Assembly: GCA_036435485.1 (NCBI GenBank)
Contig: CM071594.1
Span: forward strand, 96,623,001 to 96,687,000
Direction: 5' to 3'
Source: Saposhnikovia divaricata
Taxonomy: Eukaryota; Streptophyta; Magnoliopsida; Apiales; Apiaceae
Length of the DNA: 64,000 nucleotides
The stretch's first letter is position 1; the number at the start of each line of letters is the position of its first letter. The position numbers and the translations under genes are program-made. Positions 52,947-64,000 of this stretch are shown piece by piece. The notes under the pieces were generated by a model that was given only the letters and a program-made list of their open reading frames with translations, made no database searches and was not told where the DNA came from.

Positions 52947-54844
52947 AACATATGATATTTAATTTACATTTGGTACCTAATCCTTATTGGGTCCTGCAGT
53001 TACAGTATCACATTTTATATCATCGTTAATCACATTTGAATCAACACTTGAATCATCCTGTTTGACTTCTTTTGCTACCCACTCAGTTATAGAATAAGAC
53101 TTGGTCTTTTTCTTAGTGGACGCTACCTTTTTACCAACATTGGCAGGCTCAGAAGTCTCAACAGTTTACATATAGGAACATTTTTCAGTAGATAGAATAG
53201 GCAGATTAAAACATATACTCATGGCAGTGATCTTGCATGGCATGCAATCAATGTTACTACAAACATTTATTGTTCTTTGCATAATAGGAGTTCTGTGTAA
53301 GTTACCTTTAACCTTGGTTGCATTAACCTTGTTTTCATTTGGTTTCTTGCAAACATGTGTTAAGTGTTGGGAGGAGCCACAATTATTGCAAAGCTTCCTA
53401 GGAGCATTCTTGACATAAGAATAGCCATTTTTCTCATCAATTCCTAACTTGCCATTCCTATTCTTAGACTTGTAAGCATTTGTGTTGACAGTATGTCCTG
53501 AAGTTGCTGTCGAGTTACCCTTGACAGTACCTTTCATACCTGCTGTCTTGACAGTAGATTTGGAAGTTGTTGTCCTAGGTACTCTCTTGACAGTATCTTT
53601 GAAAGTTTCTGTCTTATCCTTGTTGACAGCTTCTTTAGAACATTCTGTCTGATTGCTTGGTAAAGTTTCTGTCATGGGGATCTTGACAGTATCTTTCCCT
53701 TCAGTAGATGTGCTGTCAATACACTCATCTTCATCACGAAGTTCTTGTTTGATGAGCAAGGAATTCTCATCAAAATCAGCTTGAACAGTTTTGAAAATAG
53801 GTTTACAAACTCTCTTGAGAATGTGAGGTTTCACAACATCACCATCTGAACAATCATCAATCACAGCTGCCTTTCCAGGCCTCCTACCATAGTCAAAACC
53901 TATTCCAACCTATTGGTTCTCAGTGTGAATCTCATGATATTCCTGAACTAACTTAGAAGAATTTCTAAAGGCCTTAAGCTTAAATTCATTTTCAGCAATT
54001 TGATTTCTTAAGAATTCTTCTATCTCTTTAGCATAGACAACATCATTTTTTATTCTTTCATTTTCTTGAGCTAGTGAATCTAATGGACTGGTTTTAAGCA
54101 AGATCATTTCATTCTCAGATTTGAGTGTTTTATTCTGATAGTTAACTTAGCAATTTCTTCATTAGCAGCAGATAAACTAACATGAATGTTAAACATCTCA
54201 GCACTTAATTCTTCTACAGTTTGCTTATACTCAATTTTAGACATATCAAGTAAAATGAGAGATGGTACCTGATTTGAGGAGCTTGATGCTTCATCATCAG
54301 ATCTAGCCATGAGAGCTAGATTACAAACTCTTCTTATTCCTCATCATCAGAATCATCCCAGCATTTTCCTTCAGCCACATAGGCTCTTCCCTGATTTCTT
54401 TTAAACTGACTTCCAGATCCTTTTTCCATTCTTTGATTCTGTTTTGGCCTTCTGCACTCTGTGGCAAAATGATTTAGCTCATTGCAGTTGTAACATCTGA
54501 ACTTTGATCTATCCACCATCCCTGTCTTGTATCCTCCTCTTGTGGCACCACCAACAGCTTTTGAAGAGTTTCCCTTGTTGAACTTAGATGTCTGACCCTG
54601 TGGCTTATATGTCTTATTTCTTCTGAACTTTATATTCATGAATCTTTTAGCCATATATGCCATGGTTGGATTATCCATGCTTTCAATCTCTTCTAATTAA
54701 TAGATGTCTTCATCTTCAACATCTTTGAGATATAGAACCACTTTCTCCTCATCATCCAACACCTCCTCAATCTTCAGAGATGGTACTTGTGTTGGTTGTG
54801 AACTTTGTGAGGATTCACTTGGCAGAGAGACAAATGGCTCATGA
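52947..54844 (-). pseudogene. gag: Element B gag and gag-protease linker, disrupted
   Basis: Reading down the minus strand, gag C-terminal sequence begins at the G junction (54844), has a TAA near 54697, and then in the same register the zinc knuckle CYNCNELNHFATEC (about 54457-54498). A stop and frame change near 54334-54310 and another near 54107 follow. The next pieces are coiled coil (54310-53910). The linker (53864-53166) is rich in Thr-Val-Lys units encoded by repeated TTGACAGT words, with a second Cys-rich motif CNNCGSSQHLTHVC. A stop-rich stretch 53165-52947 leads to protease. The capsid domain itself is missing because G cut it off. Confidence 0.82.
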
Positions 54845-57800
54845 TATAGCGCCTTAGAAATTTCATAATTATAGATATTAATATTCAATATTAAATGTGG
54901 ATTATATGGTGTAAAATTTTTTTTTAGGATAAATGTATATGACATCATGTTTACATGTTTATATGATGATGTATGTGTGATGTGCTAGTCGATGTTTTTT
55001 TTATTTGAATTTTTATGATTAAAATTTATTTAAATCATGCGTTATTGATCTTCGGAAAATTTTATAAAATCATCGGAGTATTTAAAAATTCCTAAATCTT
55101 TTGTGTTATCCTATTTATAATATTATTTAGTTTTTAAAATTATTGGGTGAATTATTTTGGGTGTTTCAGTATTATAAAAAGATTTTAAGAGTTTTATTGT
55201 ATTTAAAGGGTCAAAACTTGTAAAATTCATATTAAATTCATTTTTGATCCTAAAAATATTTTAAAAATATGGAAGTGTTTGTAATTCCATAATTTTTATT
55301 TTATAAATTTTTTAAAAATTATTTTTCATTTATTTCTGTTAGATATTGAATTTAAAAATGATTTAAGGTGATTAAAAGTTGATTTTCACAATTTTTTTAA
55401 GATTATATTACCCTTTCTTTCCCCCATTTCTTAATAATCCCTAATTGAGTTTCATTTCAGCTGGTACATGTGCTCTCTCTCGATTACTCTAGAAAACTCT
55501 TGACTCTCTCTACCTCTCTTATCTCTCAATCTCACTTCTTAATCTCTCGGTCAATCTCTCTCTCTCTCTATTACCTCTCCCTGTTTCTTCAATAAGACGT
55601 GTGTGTGTGTACAAATCAAGCAGGTGTGTGTATTGGATGTGAAGGTGCTGTGATGTGTATGTTGTATTCGAATGGTATGTATGTGTACCAGTAGGGGAGT
55701 TATTGATGTAGAGATTTCAGGAGGCAAGAGTTGGGTTGCTTGGTTTGTTTTCTTTTTAAAGTTCTGCTGCAACCTGCCCTGTTTTTACTTGTCTTCGCGT
55801 TGCTGTTTAGCTTGGTTCCATACTTATTATCGTTGCTTTATCTTGCTGTAGTCAAATGATTTAATGTGTTGGTTAGCTTGTTGATTTGAGGTTTTATGGG
55901 TAGAGCACAGCTGCCCCTGACTCGTTTCTTTTCTTCCTTGTGCTCGAGCTACTGTGGTGTAATATTATGGTCACAACGCTATTTTAGAATGCCACATTTT
56001 AGAGTCTAAGTTGCTGTTTTAGTTCATTGCAATGGTTGAGAATTAGTATTCATTTCTTTGTGGAATATGATGGCCCTCATTAATCGCTTACGTGCCCTGC
56101 TTTGTGGTTCTGTCCGAGGCAGCAGAATGTATGTATGGAAATGGTGATGGTGTGAGTGTGTGCAGTGGTACACAGGTGTGTGTGGTGTGTGGGGAGTTGG
56201 TGTATGGGTGTAGTAGTTGTCTGGGTCAGCGAGCAGGGGGTGAGGGTCTTGGTAAAAAAAAAAAGACCAAAGACTATTTTCGCTTCATGGGTATGATATG
56301 GTGTTAAGGTATCAAAAGCTCGTGGAAAGTAGGAGTGTCAGAAACAAGGGGAGATGGTGGAAGAAAAACATGAGGGTGGGGTGCATCGTTTGTATGTGCG
56401 TGTGTTATGTAGTATTTATGTGTGTGTTCGGTAGTGTGGTATTGCAAAACTAAAGAAAGGAGGAGTGAGGACCAGTGGTGTAATTGTGTGACTGAATGGG
56501 AGAGCGTGGTAATGTGTATGTGTTTGAAAAGTTATGTTCGAGTATATGTATACAAGTGAAAGTTGATTTTATGGATATATATATATATATATATATACAT
56601 ATTTGTGTGTTCGAATTTTTGAAACAAAATGGAGGGAATTATTAGTTAATCCTTGGTTGAATTTGCGAGGCTATAAAGTATTGTTCGAGAATGAGGTTGA
56701 TCAATTTGAAGGACGTAGACTCAAGGAATAAAGGAAAGGCAAAGGCTGAGGGTTTTTGAGCTAAGTGACTAGCGTGAAAGTACTTGGTTAAGGCAAGTGA
56801 TTCGAACCTTGCATTTAAGTTCAGATTCCTTCAAATGTTTATGAATATAAGCTTAAACGTTTATATCATACTGTAACCCTTTTTAAATTATTGTGAAATC
56901 TTTTGTACCTTACTGATTATTCCTTATAACTTGTTGTTCACCTCTTGTACCCTGTTATCTACCTTTGTGAACTAATTGTTAAACCCTTGTACCTTCTGAT
57001 TTATGCCATGATTAATTGTTTAAACTTTCTGCACCCCACTATCACACTAAATACTTGCTAAACTATAAACCTTATATTATAATTCATGCCTTGCTCAGTC
57101 ATAAACTTTTTCTTTACACTTAGTTCCTAATATACACAAATAAAACCCTGCTTATAATTCCCTGGAACCTTATAACTAAAACCCTAACCCTTACCTAATT
57201 TCCTTATTAGCTAATGACCCCTTTTTGCTGATATAATCCTGTTTACTGAAACCTACCAGATTTAATTAAATATTTATTTTACATCAACCCTTTTTAATAC
57301 AGGTGCTTGGCAAACATTTATCCTAAATAATCATACTTGAATCCCCTACCTTGTGTATATTATGAAATTACTCTTAACTGCTTCCCTGACCCTTAATAAT
57401 TTATAATTGCAAATCAAAATGGCTTAGTTATTAAAGATGTTTTTAAAAATTCCTTATACTGGGTTAATCTGTTATCAGTGAGTATAAAGGACTTGAAAAT
57501 GAATGGTTTTAAAAGTTTGAAGATTTATTGTGAGGGATTCCGTCAAAAATGTTTTCTACGGTTTCCTTCAGATTGAAGAGCGTAATAGGCCGGGTGACGC
57601 CGGTCCAGCATGTTTTATTTTATGCTGTAGTTCTGGTGGGACCAGTCCAGCATCTTATAGGCCAATGTGTTGCCTAATTGGGAACCCAATTTTATGTCCA
57701 GACGGATCGAGTGTCCGGGCTGGGGACTTTACGTGGCTGATCACCCGTATTGTCCGAAGTCGGGAAAAACCTCCAATCAAATTTAAATGTTTTAAAAATG

Positions 57801-58680
57801 AAAGATTATTTAAAAAAAAAAAGAATTGATGAATCTCTGCTTTAAACGAAAGATTTTAGAAATTTTCAAAGGATGGTTTTGAAATGTCAAAAACAGAGTA
57901 CAGTATTGCCAGACAGTTTTATCTTGAGATTGTGAATTAAAATCTAAACATCCTGAATATTCTTTGGTACCCTTATATTGTTGTAGTCAGCATACAGTTG
58001 TGGATTCTTTATTTCTATTTTTATCACTTGCTGAGCATTTGGCTCACTCCTTGCTATTGTTTCTAACCCTTTTTCAGTTAAAGAAGAAAAAGATACGAAG
58101 TAGGAGCTATATCCAAGAAGAACTTGTTGTGGACCTTAGGCAGCCTAGTTGCACTCTGCTAGAAGGTTGGACTTTTGGGTATCAGTAAAAATTTGTGTAA
58201 TAGTTCTAGTTGGTTGTATTTATATTGGTGGAGTGTATGTATCTCTTAATTAAGGATTTAGTATTGTAATGTAATAATTTAGTTAGTAGTTGCTTGTTTC
58301 ATACCACTACGTGTTAGAGATCCGGGTTAGTAGTGGGGTTGTATTTATTTTTTATTATTTTGTTATCAAGGTTTATGTTTTTAGTTTGTATTGTGATGCC
58401 CCGATCTTTGCTCTGATCGGGAGGGCATTTTGGTATGGTTCACCTAATTAGTTAGGACAGGTTGAACATGTGTTTGTATTAATACTTTAGTAGTTGAAAT
58501 TGTTGTTGGTGTTGGAATGAATTTGTTTGGATTCAAATTACAGGTGGATAGTCCGTATTACGAATACTACATGCCAAAATTTTCCAAAATTTCCCTGTAT
58601 TAAAAATCCATTTTATCTAATTAAATCCAATAATTTATTATAAAAGTATATTTATAGTATTGGGAAGTCGGGGCGTTACA
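54845..58680 (+). repeat. G 5' LTR (3836 bp)
   Basis: It matches 62260-64000 over at least the first 1.7 kb. Notable content: CT-rich text at 55470-55590, a (TA)n run at about 56575-56597, GT-rich text at 56150-56430, and the end GGGGCGTTACA just before the primer binding site. Several short open frames inside it are chance. Confidence 0.88.
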
Positions 58681-58682
58681 GG

Positions 58683-58695
58683 TTGGTATCAGAGC
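58683..58695 (+). other. G primer binding site
   Basis: TTGGTATCAGAGC, two bases after the LTR, is the classic initiator-methionine tRNA match. Confidence 0.88.
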
Positions 58696-59366
58696 TGTCA
58701 GGTTTTGGTCACTGAAACAAGCCAGGATTAGGTTTAGGATAGGTGTAGGATAGGATTAGAACTTTTATAGACATAGGATAGGAGCGATAGGTGTAGGTTA
58801 TCATTAGGATAGTAGGTGATAGGTTTAGGATATTCTTTTATCGCTTTAGTACTTTCTTTTGCGCTATATCGTTATCACAGGTGGTGAATATTGCTATAGA
58901 CTCACCCATTTTCGATGCGTAATTACTTGAGTTCGACCTAGAGTAAGACCCGAGGAGTTAGTGAGCGACACTATCCGGGTTATTGCGCTTTACCAGTATT
59001 TGTACCAGTCCACGCAGAGACGTTCTTATATGTTGTTGATGATAGGGATTAATTTCAGCATTTACTTTTTGTAGTTGGATTGTTAACAGTGTACCTTAAA
59101 CTCTAAAATTGTTGTGTATTTTATTCACTCTGTTGGTACCATGACCTTTGTTTTCTTATTAATTACTCATTTTTCATTATATTTTGAGTTGTCTGAATAT
59201 CTCCTGTTAAAATTACTTGTTTAAGATAATACCTATGTTTCCCTGTTCCTTTACACCATTATAACTTTTGTGATCATAGACAACTCCAAATTTCAAGATT
59301 TGTAAACCCTATTTCTGTACATATTAGCCTGTTGTTTAATAAGCTACTTGTTTTCTTATCAGAATC
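58696..59366 (+). other. G leader before gag
   Basis: About 670 bp with no ORF. It starts with repeated TAGGATAGG-like words (58725-58830). Confidence 0.5.
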
Positions 59367-60098
59367 ATACCTCCAAAGAAGAAAACACATACTGCAAATC
59401 CCGAAAACCAGAACACTGGCAATCAAAATCCAATTGACCCGACTATGACTCAAATCCTTCAACTCCTTCAACAACAAACAGCCGCACTAGCTCAACAACA
59501 ACCCGCTCAACCAATTGTGACATTTAAAGCTTTTCAAGCTGTGCACCCTTCAGAGTTTAAAGGTACTGTTAACCCAATAGAAGCTAGGGGATGGCTAAAT
59601 GAGATGGAGAAAGCTTTTGCGTTGGTAAGGGTAGGAGAAGATAAGAAGACGAAATATGCTAGCTATTACTTGAAAGCTGAAGCAAACTATTGGTGGGAGT
59701 CAACGAAGCTATTGGAAGGTGAAGGAGTGATTACATGGCAGAGATTCACAGAGTTATTTCTCGAGAAGTATCTCCCAAAGTATATGCAAGATCAGCTGGA
59801 GATTCAGTTTCTAGAATTAAAGCAGGAAAACATGAGTGTGGTAGAATATGAGGCAAAATTCACAGAGCTAGCAAGGTTTGTTCCTGAATATGTCAATACT
59901 GAGGCGAAGAAAGCTAAAAGATTTCAACAAGGTCTAAAGCCATGGATACGTAGTAAGGTGGCAGTATTTCAGTTGGAGAATTATGCAATGGTGGTGGAGA
60001 AAGCTATGATTGTTGAAGGTGAAAGCGAATTGTATCAGAAGGAGAAGGCAGGAAAGAAAAGGAAGATAGGAAGTACTGAGGGAAATCAGAACCCAAAA

Positions 60099-60181
<83 letters not shown>

Positions 60182-60480
60182 GTTCAAGCCAAGGAATGAG
60201 GGCCAGTTTGACAGGAACCGAGGTTTTCATAAGCCAAAGAATGGAAATGGTGGTTAAGGTAGACGTTTTAAGAATACCAATCAGTAACTTGCAATCAGAC
60301 CAGCTCTACCTGAATGTAAAATAGTGGGTGGAAGCACTCAGGAGTCTGCAACAAACCAAATGTTACATGTTTTAAGTGCAACAAGAAGGGACATTATGCG
60401 GCAGAGTGTCTGACTCCGAAACCAGCAGTAACGTGCTACAAATGTGGGAAACTTGGTCATATTGCTAAGGATTGTAAGGA
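59367..60480 (+). pseudogene. gag: Element G gag, start codon lost, frameshifted before the zinc knuckles
   Basis: The family start MPPKKK is represented by ATA at 59367 in place of ATG, so the first usable ATG is 59445. The retrotransposon gag domain follows (PIEARGWLNEMEKAF, YYLKAEANYWWES, FTELFLEKYLP, EYEAKFTELARFVP). A long Asn run (about 60102-60178) precedes a basic tail and TAA at 60255. Two CCHC knuckles, CFKCNKKGHYAAEC (60368-60409) and CYKCGKLGHIAKDC (60434-60475), stand in another frame, so a frameshift lies between 60257 and 60368. Two knuckles in tandem are common in some chromoviruses. Confidence 0.82.
60102..60178 (+). repeat. (AAT)n microsatellite in G gag, about 26 units
   Basis: An unbroken trinucleotide run that encodes poly-Asn in the gag frame. 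The minus-strand poly-Ile frame is an artefact. Confidence 0.98.
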
Positions 60481-61993
60481 GTCAGTTCAGTCAGCAAATG
60501 TTTTGAGGATAGCCGGACCCCCATCGGCAAATGCTTTGAGGAGATAGCTGGACCTCCCGCCCAGACCTAAATCTCTCCACCTAGAGCCAGAACCTTCAGC
60601 ATGTCGATGCAGGATGCAGTTCAGGAAGCTGATGTTATCATAGGTACGCTTCCTGTGAATTTAGTAGAGGTTAAAGTTTTAAATTGATTTTGGAGCTACC
60701 AAGTCTTTCTGTTTCTTCTTATTTTTTTGATAATACCCCATCACCTTTGATAATCAATTATAATTCAATTGATGATGAATTTTTCAGATTCATTTAAATA
60801 CATTCCTACTTTTCAGAGATACCTCTATTTTCCAGGGAATCACTTTATTCAACATGATGCATATAAATTATTGAAACCCTTGAACTCTTTCTATTTTCCT
60901 CGAATATTTGCTATTCCTTATTCAACATTGTATATATCTAAACTTTTGAAATCTCATTGTTTCTCTCTGAATACTTAACCTTCTTTATTCAAACTAGGAT
61001 GAACAACCCTATGTATGTAGGGGATTCAGAGACATCTTATCTATGTGATAGAAGTCTGGTGGGATGCCACTGATTGTGTTTGTCATGAAAGTACTGAAGG
61101 CTGGCCACCATTTGTACTATGGTGGTTGACCTAAGTGACAAATGCAACTTGAAAATAGTTCGGTGATCATATTGATCTCTCAGTTAAATCCTTTTATAAA
61201 ATTCTCATCAAATCATCCTGTACTAATACATGTTAATACATGTCTATTCTATTGATCCCTTTTGTTATAAACCCTTGTGTCTTCTAAAAGTTATCAATGA
61301 TTGAGAGTAGTAAGGATGGAGACAATGAAATTTTGAGTGGTGTAAGCTACAGTTGCGTTGAATGAAAATTTGATGAGTTGATTGAATCAAAAAGTGAAGG
61401 AATTGACCGTGGAGAATGGAATAATTCAAGGAAATGAGTGATAGACGTGTAGTTTAATTTATTTATTCAGCTATCGGTAAATGATTATTAGTTTTGAAAA
61501 AGGTTACTCAATAAAACAATGGGATTAAGGATGGATGGAAGTTTCTCAGTTATTCCCTCCTCGAGTAACATTGTACGTTGAAAGGGGAGTAAGAATGATT
61601 GGGGAATTTCTTGATATTCTTTTTCTCAAAGTTTTATCTGGGGCAACCTGAATTATGAGTAGGAGCGTGGAAGTGGTATCAATTGTTTTAGTCATGTGTT
61701 CGTTTTAAAGATTTAATTATTTATCCGTTTACTTCAAGTCAAGTCAAGGCAGATTTCTTCGCTTATATGGTTGCTGTAAGCCAAGGCAAGTGTTGTTTTA
61801 ATACTCGAGGCATTGTGTACACGTATAGTCCATTATATGAATAGGGCATGTCTGATTTTCGGTAGAAAGGGATCGTTACGTGTGAGTGATAAGTATTTAG
61901 AATTAACGAGATATGCAAACAAAAGTTTTGAGTTTATGTTTGAAATTCGAAGGCCTACAGGATGAGGCTATCGATATATGAAGTGATATAAAG
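60481..61993 (+). other. G degenerate interior, protease stub then no recognisable pol
   Basis: A protease-like start is visible near 60684-60710 (GATTTTGGAGCTACC, with Phe where Ser or Thr is usual in the DSGAT motif). After it I see no RT, RNase H or integrase motif in any frame. A full chromovirus would need about 3 kb more here, so an internal deletion is likely. The open frame at 60769-60978 is not supported. Confidence 0.6.
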
Positions 61994-62194
61994 CAATATC
62001 ATCCAGATTTAAGTCATGTGATCGAGTACGAGCCTATTGAGTTACAGCTAGATCTGTCTTACATAGAACAGCCAATAGCAATTCAGGACAGAATGGATAG
62101 GAAGTTAAGAAATAAGACAGTTAAGTTGGTAAAGGTTTTGTGGAGGAATTCTAGAGTGGAAGAAACAATTTGGGAATTGAAAGAGAAATGTTGA
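61994..62194 (+). pseudogene. Element G pol C-terminal remnant, chromodomain-like
   Basis: The frame from 61994 reads QYHPDLSHVIEYEPIEL, then EQPIAIQDRMDRKLRNKTV, then VKVLWRNSRVEETIWELK, ending in TGA 62192. This is the typical end of chromovirus integrase plus chromodomain (KYHPD..HVI, then LVKVLWR and EEATWE). Chromodomains bind modified histones and steer integration. The upstream integrase is gone. Confidence 0.75.
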
Positions 62195-62245
62195 GAATAC
62201 CTTCAAATGTTTTTCTTACGGTAGATTGTGAGGACAGAATCCTGT

Positions 62246-62259
62246 TAAGGGGGGAAGGA
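62246..62259 (+). other. G polypurine tract
   Basis: TAAGGGGGGAAGGA directly before the 3' LTR start. Confidence 0.85.
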
Positions 62260-64000
62260 TATAACGCCTTAGAAATTTCATAATTATAGATATTAATATT
62301 TAATATTAAATGTGGATTATATGGTGTAATTTTTTTTTTTTAGGATAAATGTATGTGACATCATGTTTACATGTTTATATGATGATGTATGTGTGATGTG
62401 CTAGTCAGTGTTTTTTTTATTTGAATTTTTATGATTAAAATTTATTTAAATCATGCGTTATTGATCTTCGGAAAATTTTATAAAATCATCGGAGTATTTA
62501 AAAATTCCAAAATCTTTTATGTAATCCTATTTATAATATTATTTAGTTTTTAAAATTATTGGGTGAATTATTTTGGGTGTTTCAGTATTTTAAAATGATT
62601 TTAAGAGTTTTATTGAATTTAAAGGGTCAAAACTTGTAAAATTCATATTAAATTCATTTTTGATCCTAAAAATATTTTAAAAATATGGAAGTGTTTGTAA
62701 TTCCATAAATTTTATTTTAAAAATTTTTTAAAAATTATTTTTCATTTATTTCTGTTAAATATTGAATTTAAAAATGATTTAAGGTGATTAAAGGTTGATT
62801 TTCGGAAGTTTTTCTAAGATTATATTACCCTTTCTTTCCCCCATTTCTTAATAATCCCTAATTGAGTTTCATTTCAGCTGGTACATGTGCTCTCTCTCGA
62901 TTACTCTAGAAAACTCTCGACTCTCTCTACCTCTCTTATCTCTCAATCTCACTTCTTAATCTCTCGGTCAATCTCTCTCTATTACCTCTCCCTGTTTCTT
63001 CAATAAGACATGTGTGTGTGTACAAATCAAGCAGGTGTGTGTATTTGATGTGAAGGTGCTGTGATGTGTATGTTGTATTCGAATGGTATGTATGTGTACT
63101 AGTAGGGGAGTTATTGATGTAGAGATTTCAGGAGGCAAGAGTTGGGTTTCTTGGTTTGTTTTCTTTTTAAAGTTCTGCTGCAACCTACCCTATTTTTACT
63201 TGTCTTCGGGTTGCTGTTTAGCTTGGTTCCGTACTTATTATCGTTGCTTTATCTTGCTGTAGTCAAATGATTTAATGTGTTGGTTAGCTTGTTGATTTGA
63301 GGTTTTATGGGTAGAGCACAGCAGCCCCTCACTCGTTTCTTTTCTTCCTTGTGCTCGAGCTGCTGTGGTGTAATATTATGGTCACAACGCTATTTTAGAA
63401 TGCCACATTGTAGATTCTAAGTTGCTGTTTTAGTTCATTGCAATGGTTGAGAATTAGCATTCATTTCTTTGTGGAATATGATGGCCCTCATTAATCGATT
63501 ACGTGCCCTGCTTTGTGGTTCTGTCCGAGGCAGCAGAATGTATGTATGGAAATGGTAAGGGCGTGAGTGTGTGCAGTGGTACACAGGTGTGTGTGGTGTG
63601 TGGGGAGTTGGTGTATGGATGTAGTAGTTGTTTGGGTCAGCGAGCAGGGGGTGAGGGTCTTGGTCAAAAAAAAAAAGACCGATGACTATTTTCGCTTCAT
63701 GGGTGTGATATGGTGTTAAGGTATCGAAAGCTCGAGGAAAGTAGAAGGGTCAGAAACAAGGGGAGATGGTGGAAGAAAAACATGAGGGTGGGGTGCATCG
63801 TTTGTATGTGCGTGTGTTATGTAGTATTTATGTGTGTGTTCGGTAGTGTGGTATTGCAAAACTAAAGAAAGGAGGAGTGAGGACCAGTGGTGTAATTGTG
63901 TGACTGAATGGGAGAGTACTGTGTATGTGTTTGTAAAGTTGTGTTCGAGTATATGTATACAAGTGAAAGTTGATTTTATGGATATATATATATATATATA
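62260..64000 (+). repeat. G 3' LTR, first 1741 bp, cut by window end
   Basis: It starts TATAACGCC and follows the 5' LTR with scattered substitutions and small indels. The window ends inside the (TA)n run that matches about 56575-56597. Confidence 0.88.

Larger units (their letters stand above)
50845..54844 (-). mobile_element. Element B, upstream piece (gag, protease, integrase, RT start)
   Basis: This is the 5' half of the coding part of B on the minus strand. It is bounded on the left by E and on the right by element G, which cut B within gag at 54844/54845. The remaining gag N-terminus and 5' LTR must lie beyond the right edge, past G. Confidence 0.9.
54845..64000 (+). mobile_element. 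Element G: Ty3/gypsy chromovirus-like retrotransposon, pol mostly deleted, 3' end beyond window
   Basis: It has a 3836-bp 5' LTR, a methionine-tRNA primer binding site, a gag frame with two zinc knuckles, a stub of protease, a long degenerate stretch, a chromodomain-like pol end, a polypurine tract and the first 1741 bp of the 3' LTR. The LTR start reads TATA(G/A)CGCC where the inverted partner of the end (GGCGTTACA) would predict TGTAACGCC, so the terminal TG is lost. The five bases before it are CATGA. The LTR copies differ at many positions, so it is older than E and F. It cannot move by itself. Confidence 0.85.

Noticed and set aside
54845..54948. Start of the minus-strand frame at the right end of B gag
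   Set aside because: The first residues are translated from the LTR of G; real gag sequence begins at 54844.
57530..57829. 99-aa frame in the 5' LTR of G
   Set aside because: It is located inside an LTR, has no recognisable domain, and its register shows no coding bias.
59934..60230. Minus-strand poly-isoleucine frame
   Set aside because: It is the reverse reading of the (AAT)n run inside the gag gene of G.
1..64000. Host genes or RNA genes between elements
   Set aside because: Every stretch over 300 bp is accounted for by one of seven retroelements. The tRNA-like strings are primer binding sites only.

Overview
This window is eukaryotic nuclear DNA, almost certainly from a dicotyledonous plant, and consists entirely of nested LTR retrotransposons. 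The evidence is plant-type Ty1/copia and Ty3/gypsy gag-pol frames, LTRs running TG...CA with 5-bp target-site duplications (TSDs), primer binding sites of the kinds typical of plants (methionine-tRNA type, and TTGGCACCGTCTGTGGG), polypurine tracts, and AT-rich spacers. I found no host gene, rRNA, tRNA gene, CRISPR array or bacterial signal. The species cannot be named from the sequence alone.

The base layer is element B, a Sirevirus-like Ty1/copia element on the minus strand. Its body survives in three pieces: gag/protease/integrase/N-terminal RT (50845-54844), C-terminal RT/RNase H plus a long spacer (28350-30916), and a long second ORF (8595-14573). B was cut by five insertions. A (1-8594, plus) is a Sirevirus-like element seen from integrase to its 3' LTR, with an intact 1503-codon second ORF. 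H (10470-11719) is a probable solo LTR with TSD TACTT. C (14574-28349, plus) is a complete but mutated Sirevirus-like element with TSD GAAGC. E (30917-50844, plus) is a Ty3/gypsy Tat-clade element with TSD CTGTT. G (54845 to beyond 64000, plus) is a chromovirus-like gypsy element with 3.8-kb LTRs that has lost most of pol.

E is itself interrupted by F (40983-48886, plus), a complete, intact and apparently very recent Ty1/copia element (TSD CAAGG, LTRs differing at one position by eye). E carries nearly intact gag-pol with two RNase H domains. It also has an intact three-exon antisense gene (39685 down to 37573) with its own TATA box, and a minisatellite-rich 3' region into which F inserted. 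LTR divergence by eye orders the dated insertions as C (about 1.5%) before E (3 of 492) before F (1 of 1104). G looks older than E and F.

The most interesting signal is a set of family-private short DNA motifs. A repeats TCAACGGAT / ATCCGTTGA in its LTR, in the spacer before its second ORF, inside that ORF and in the pol linker. The coding copies are read in different registers, so the DNA word rather than the peptide is repeated. B does the same with TTGACAGT in gag, spacer and second ORF. C uses GATTGTCTTG / CAAGACAATC in both LTRs and in the spacer. This suggests a self-recognition or RNA-structure code specific to each family, perhaps coupled to the poorly understood second ORF.
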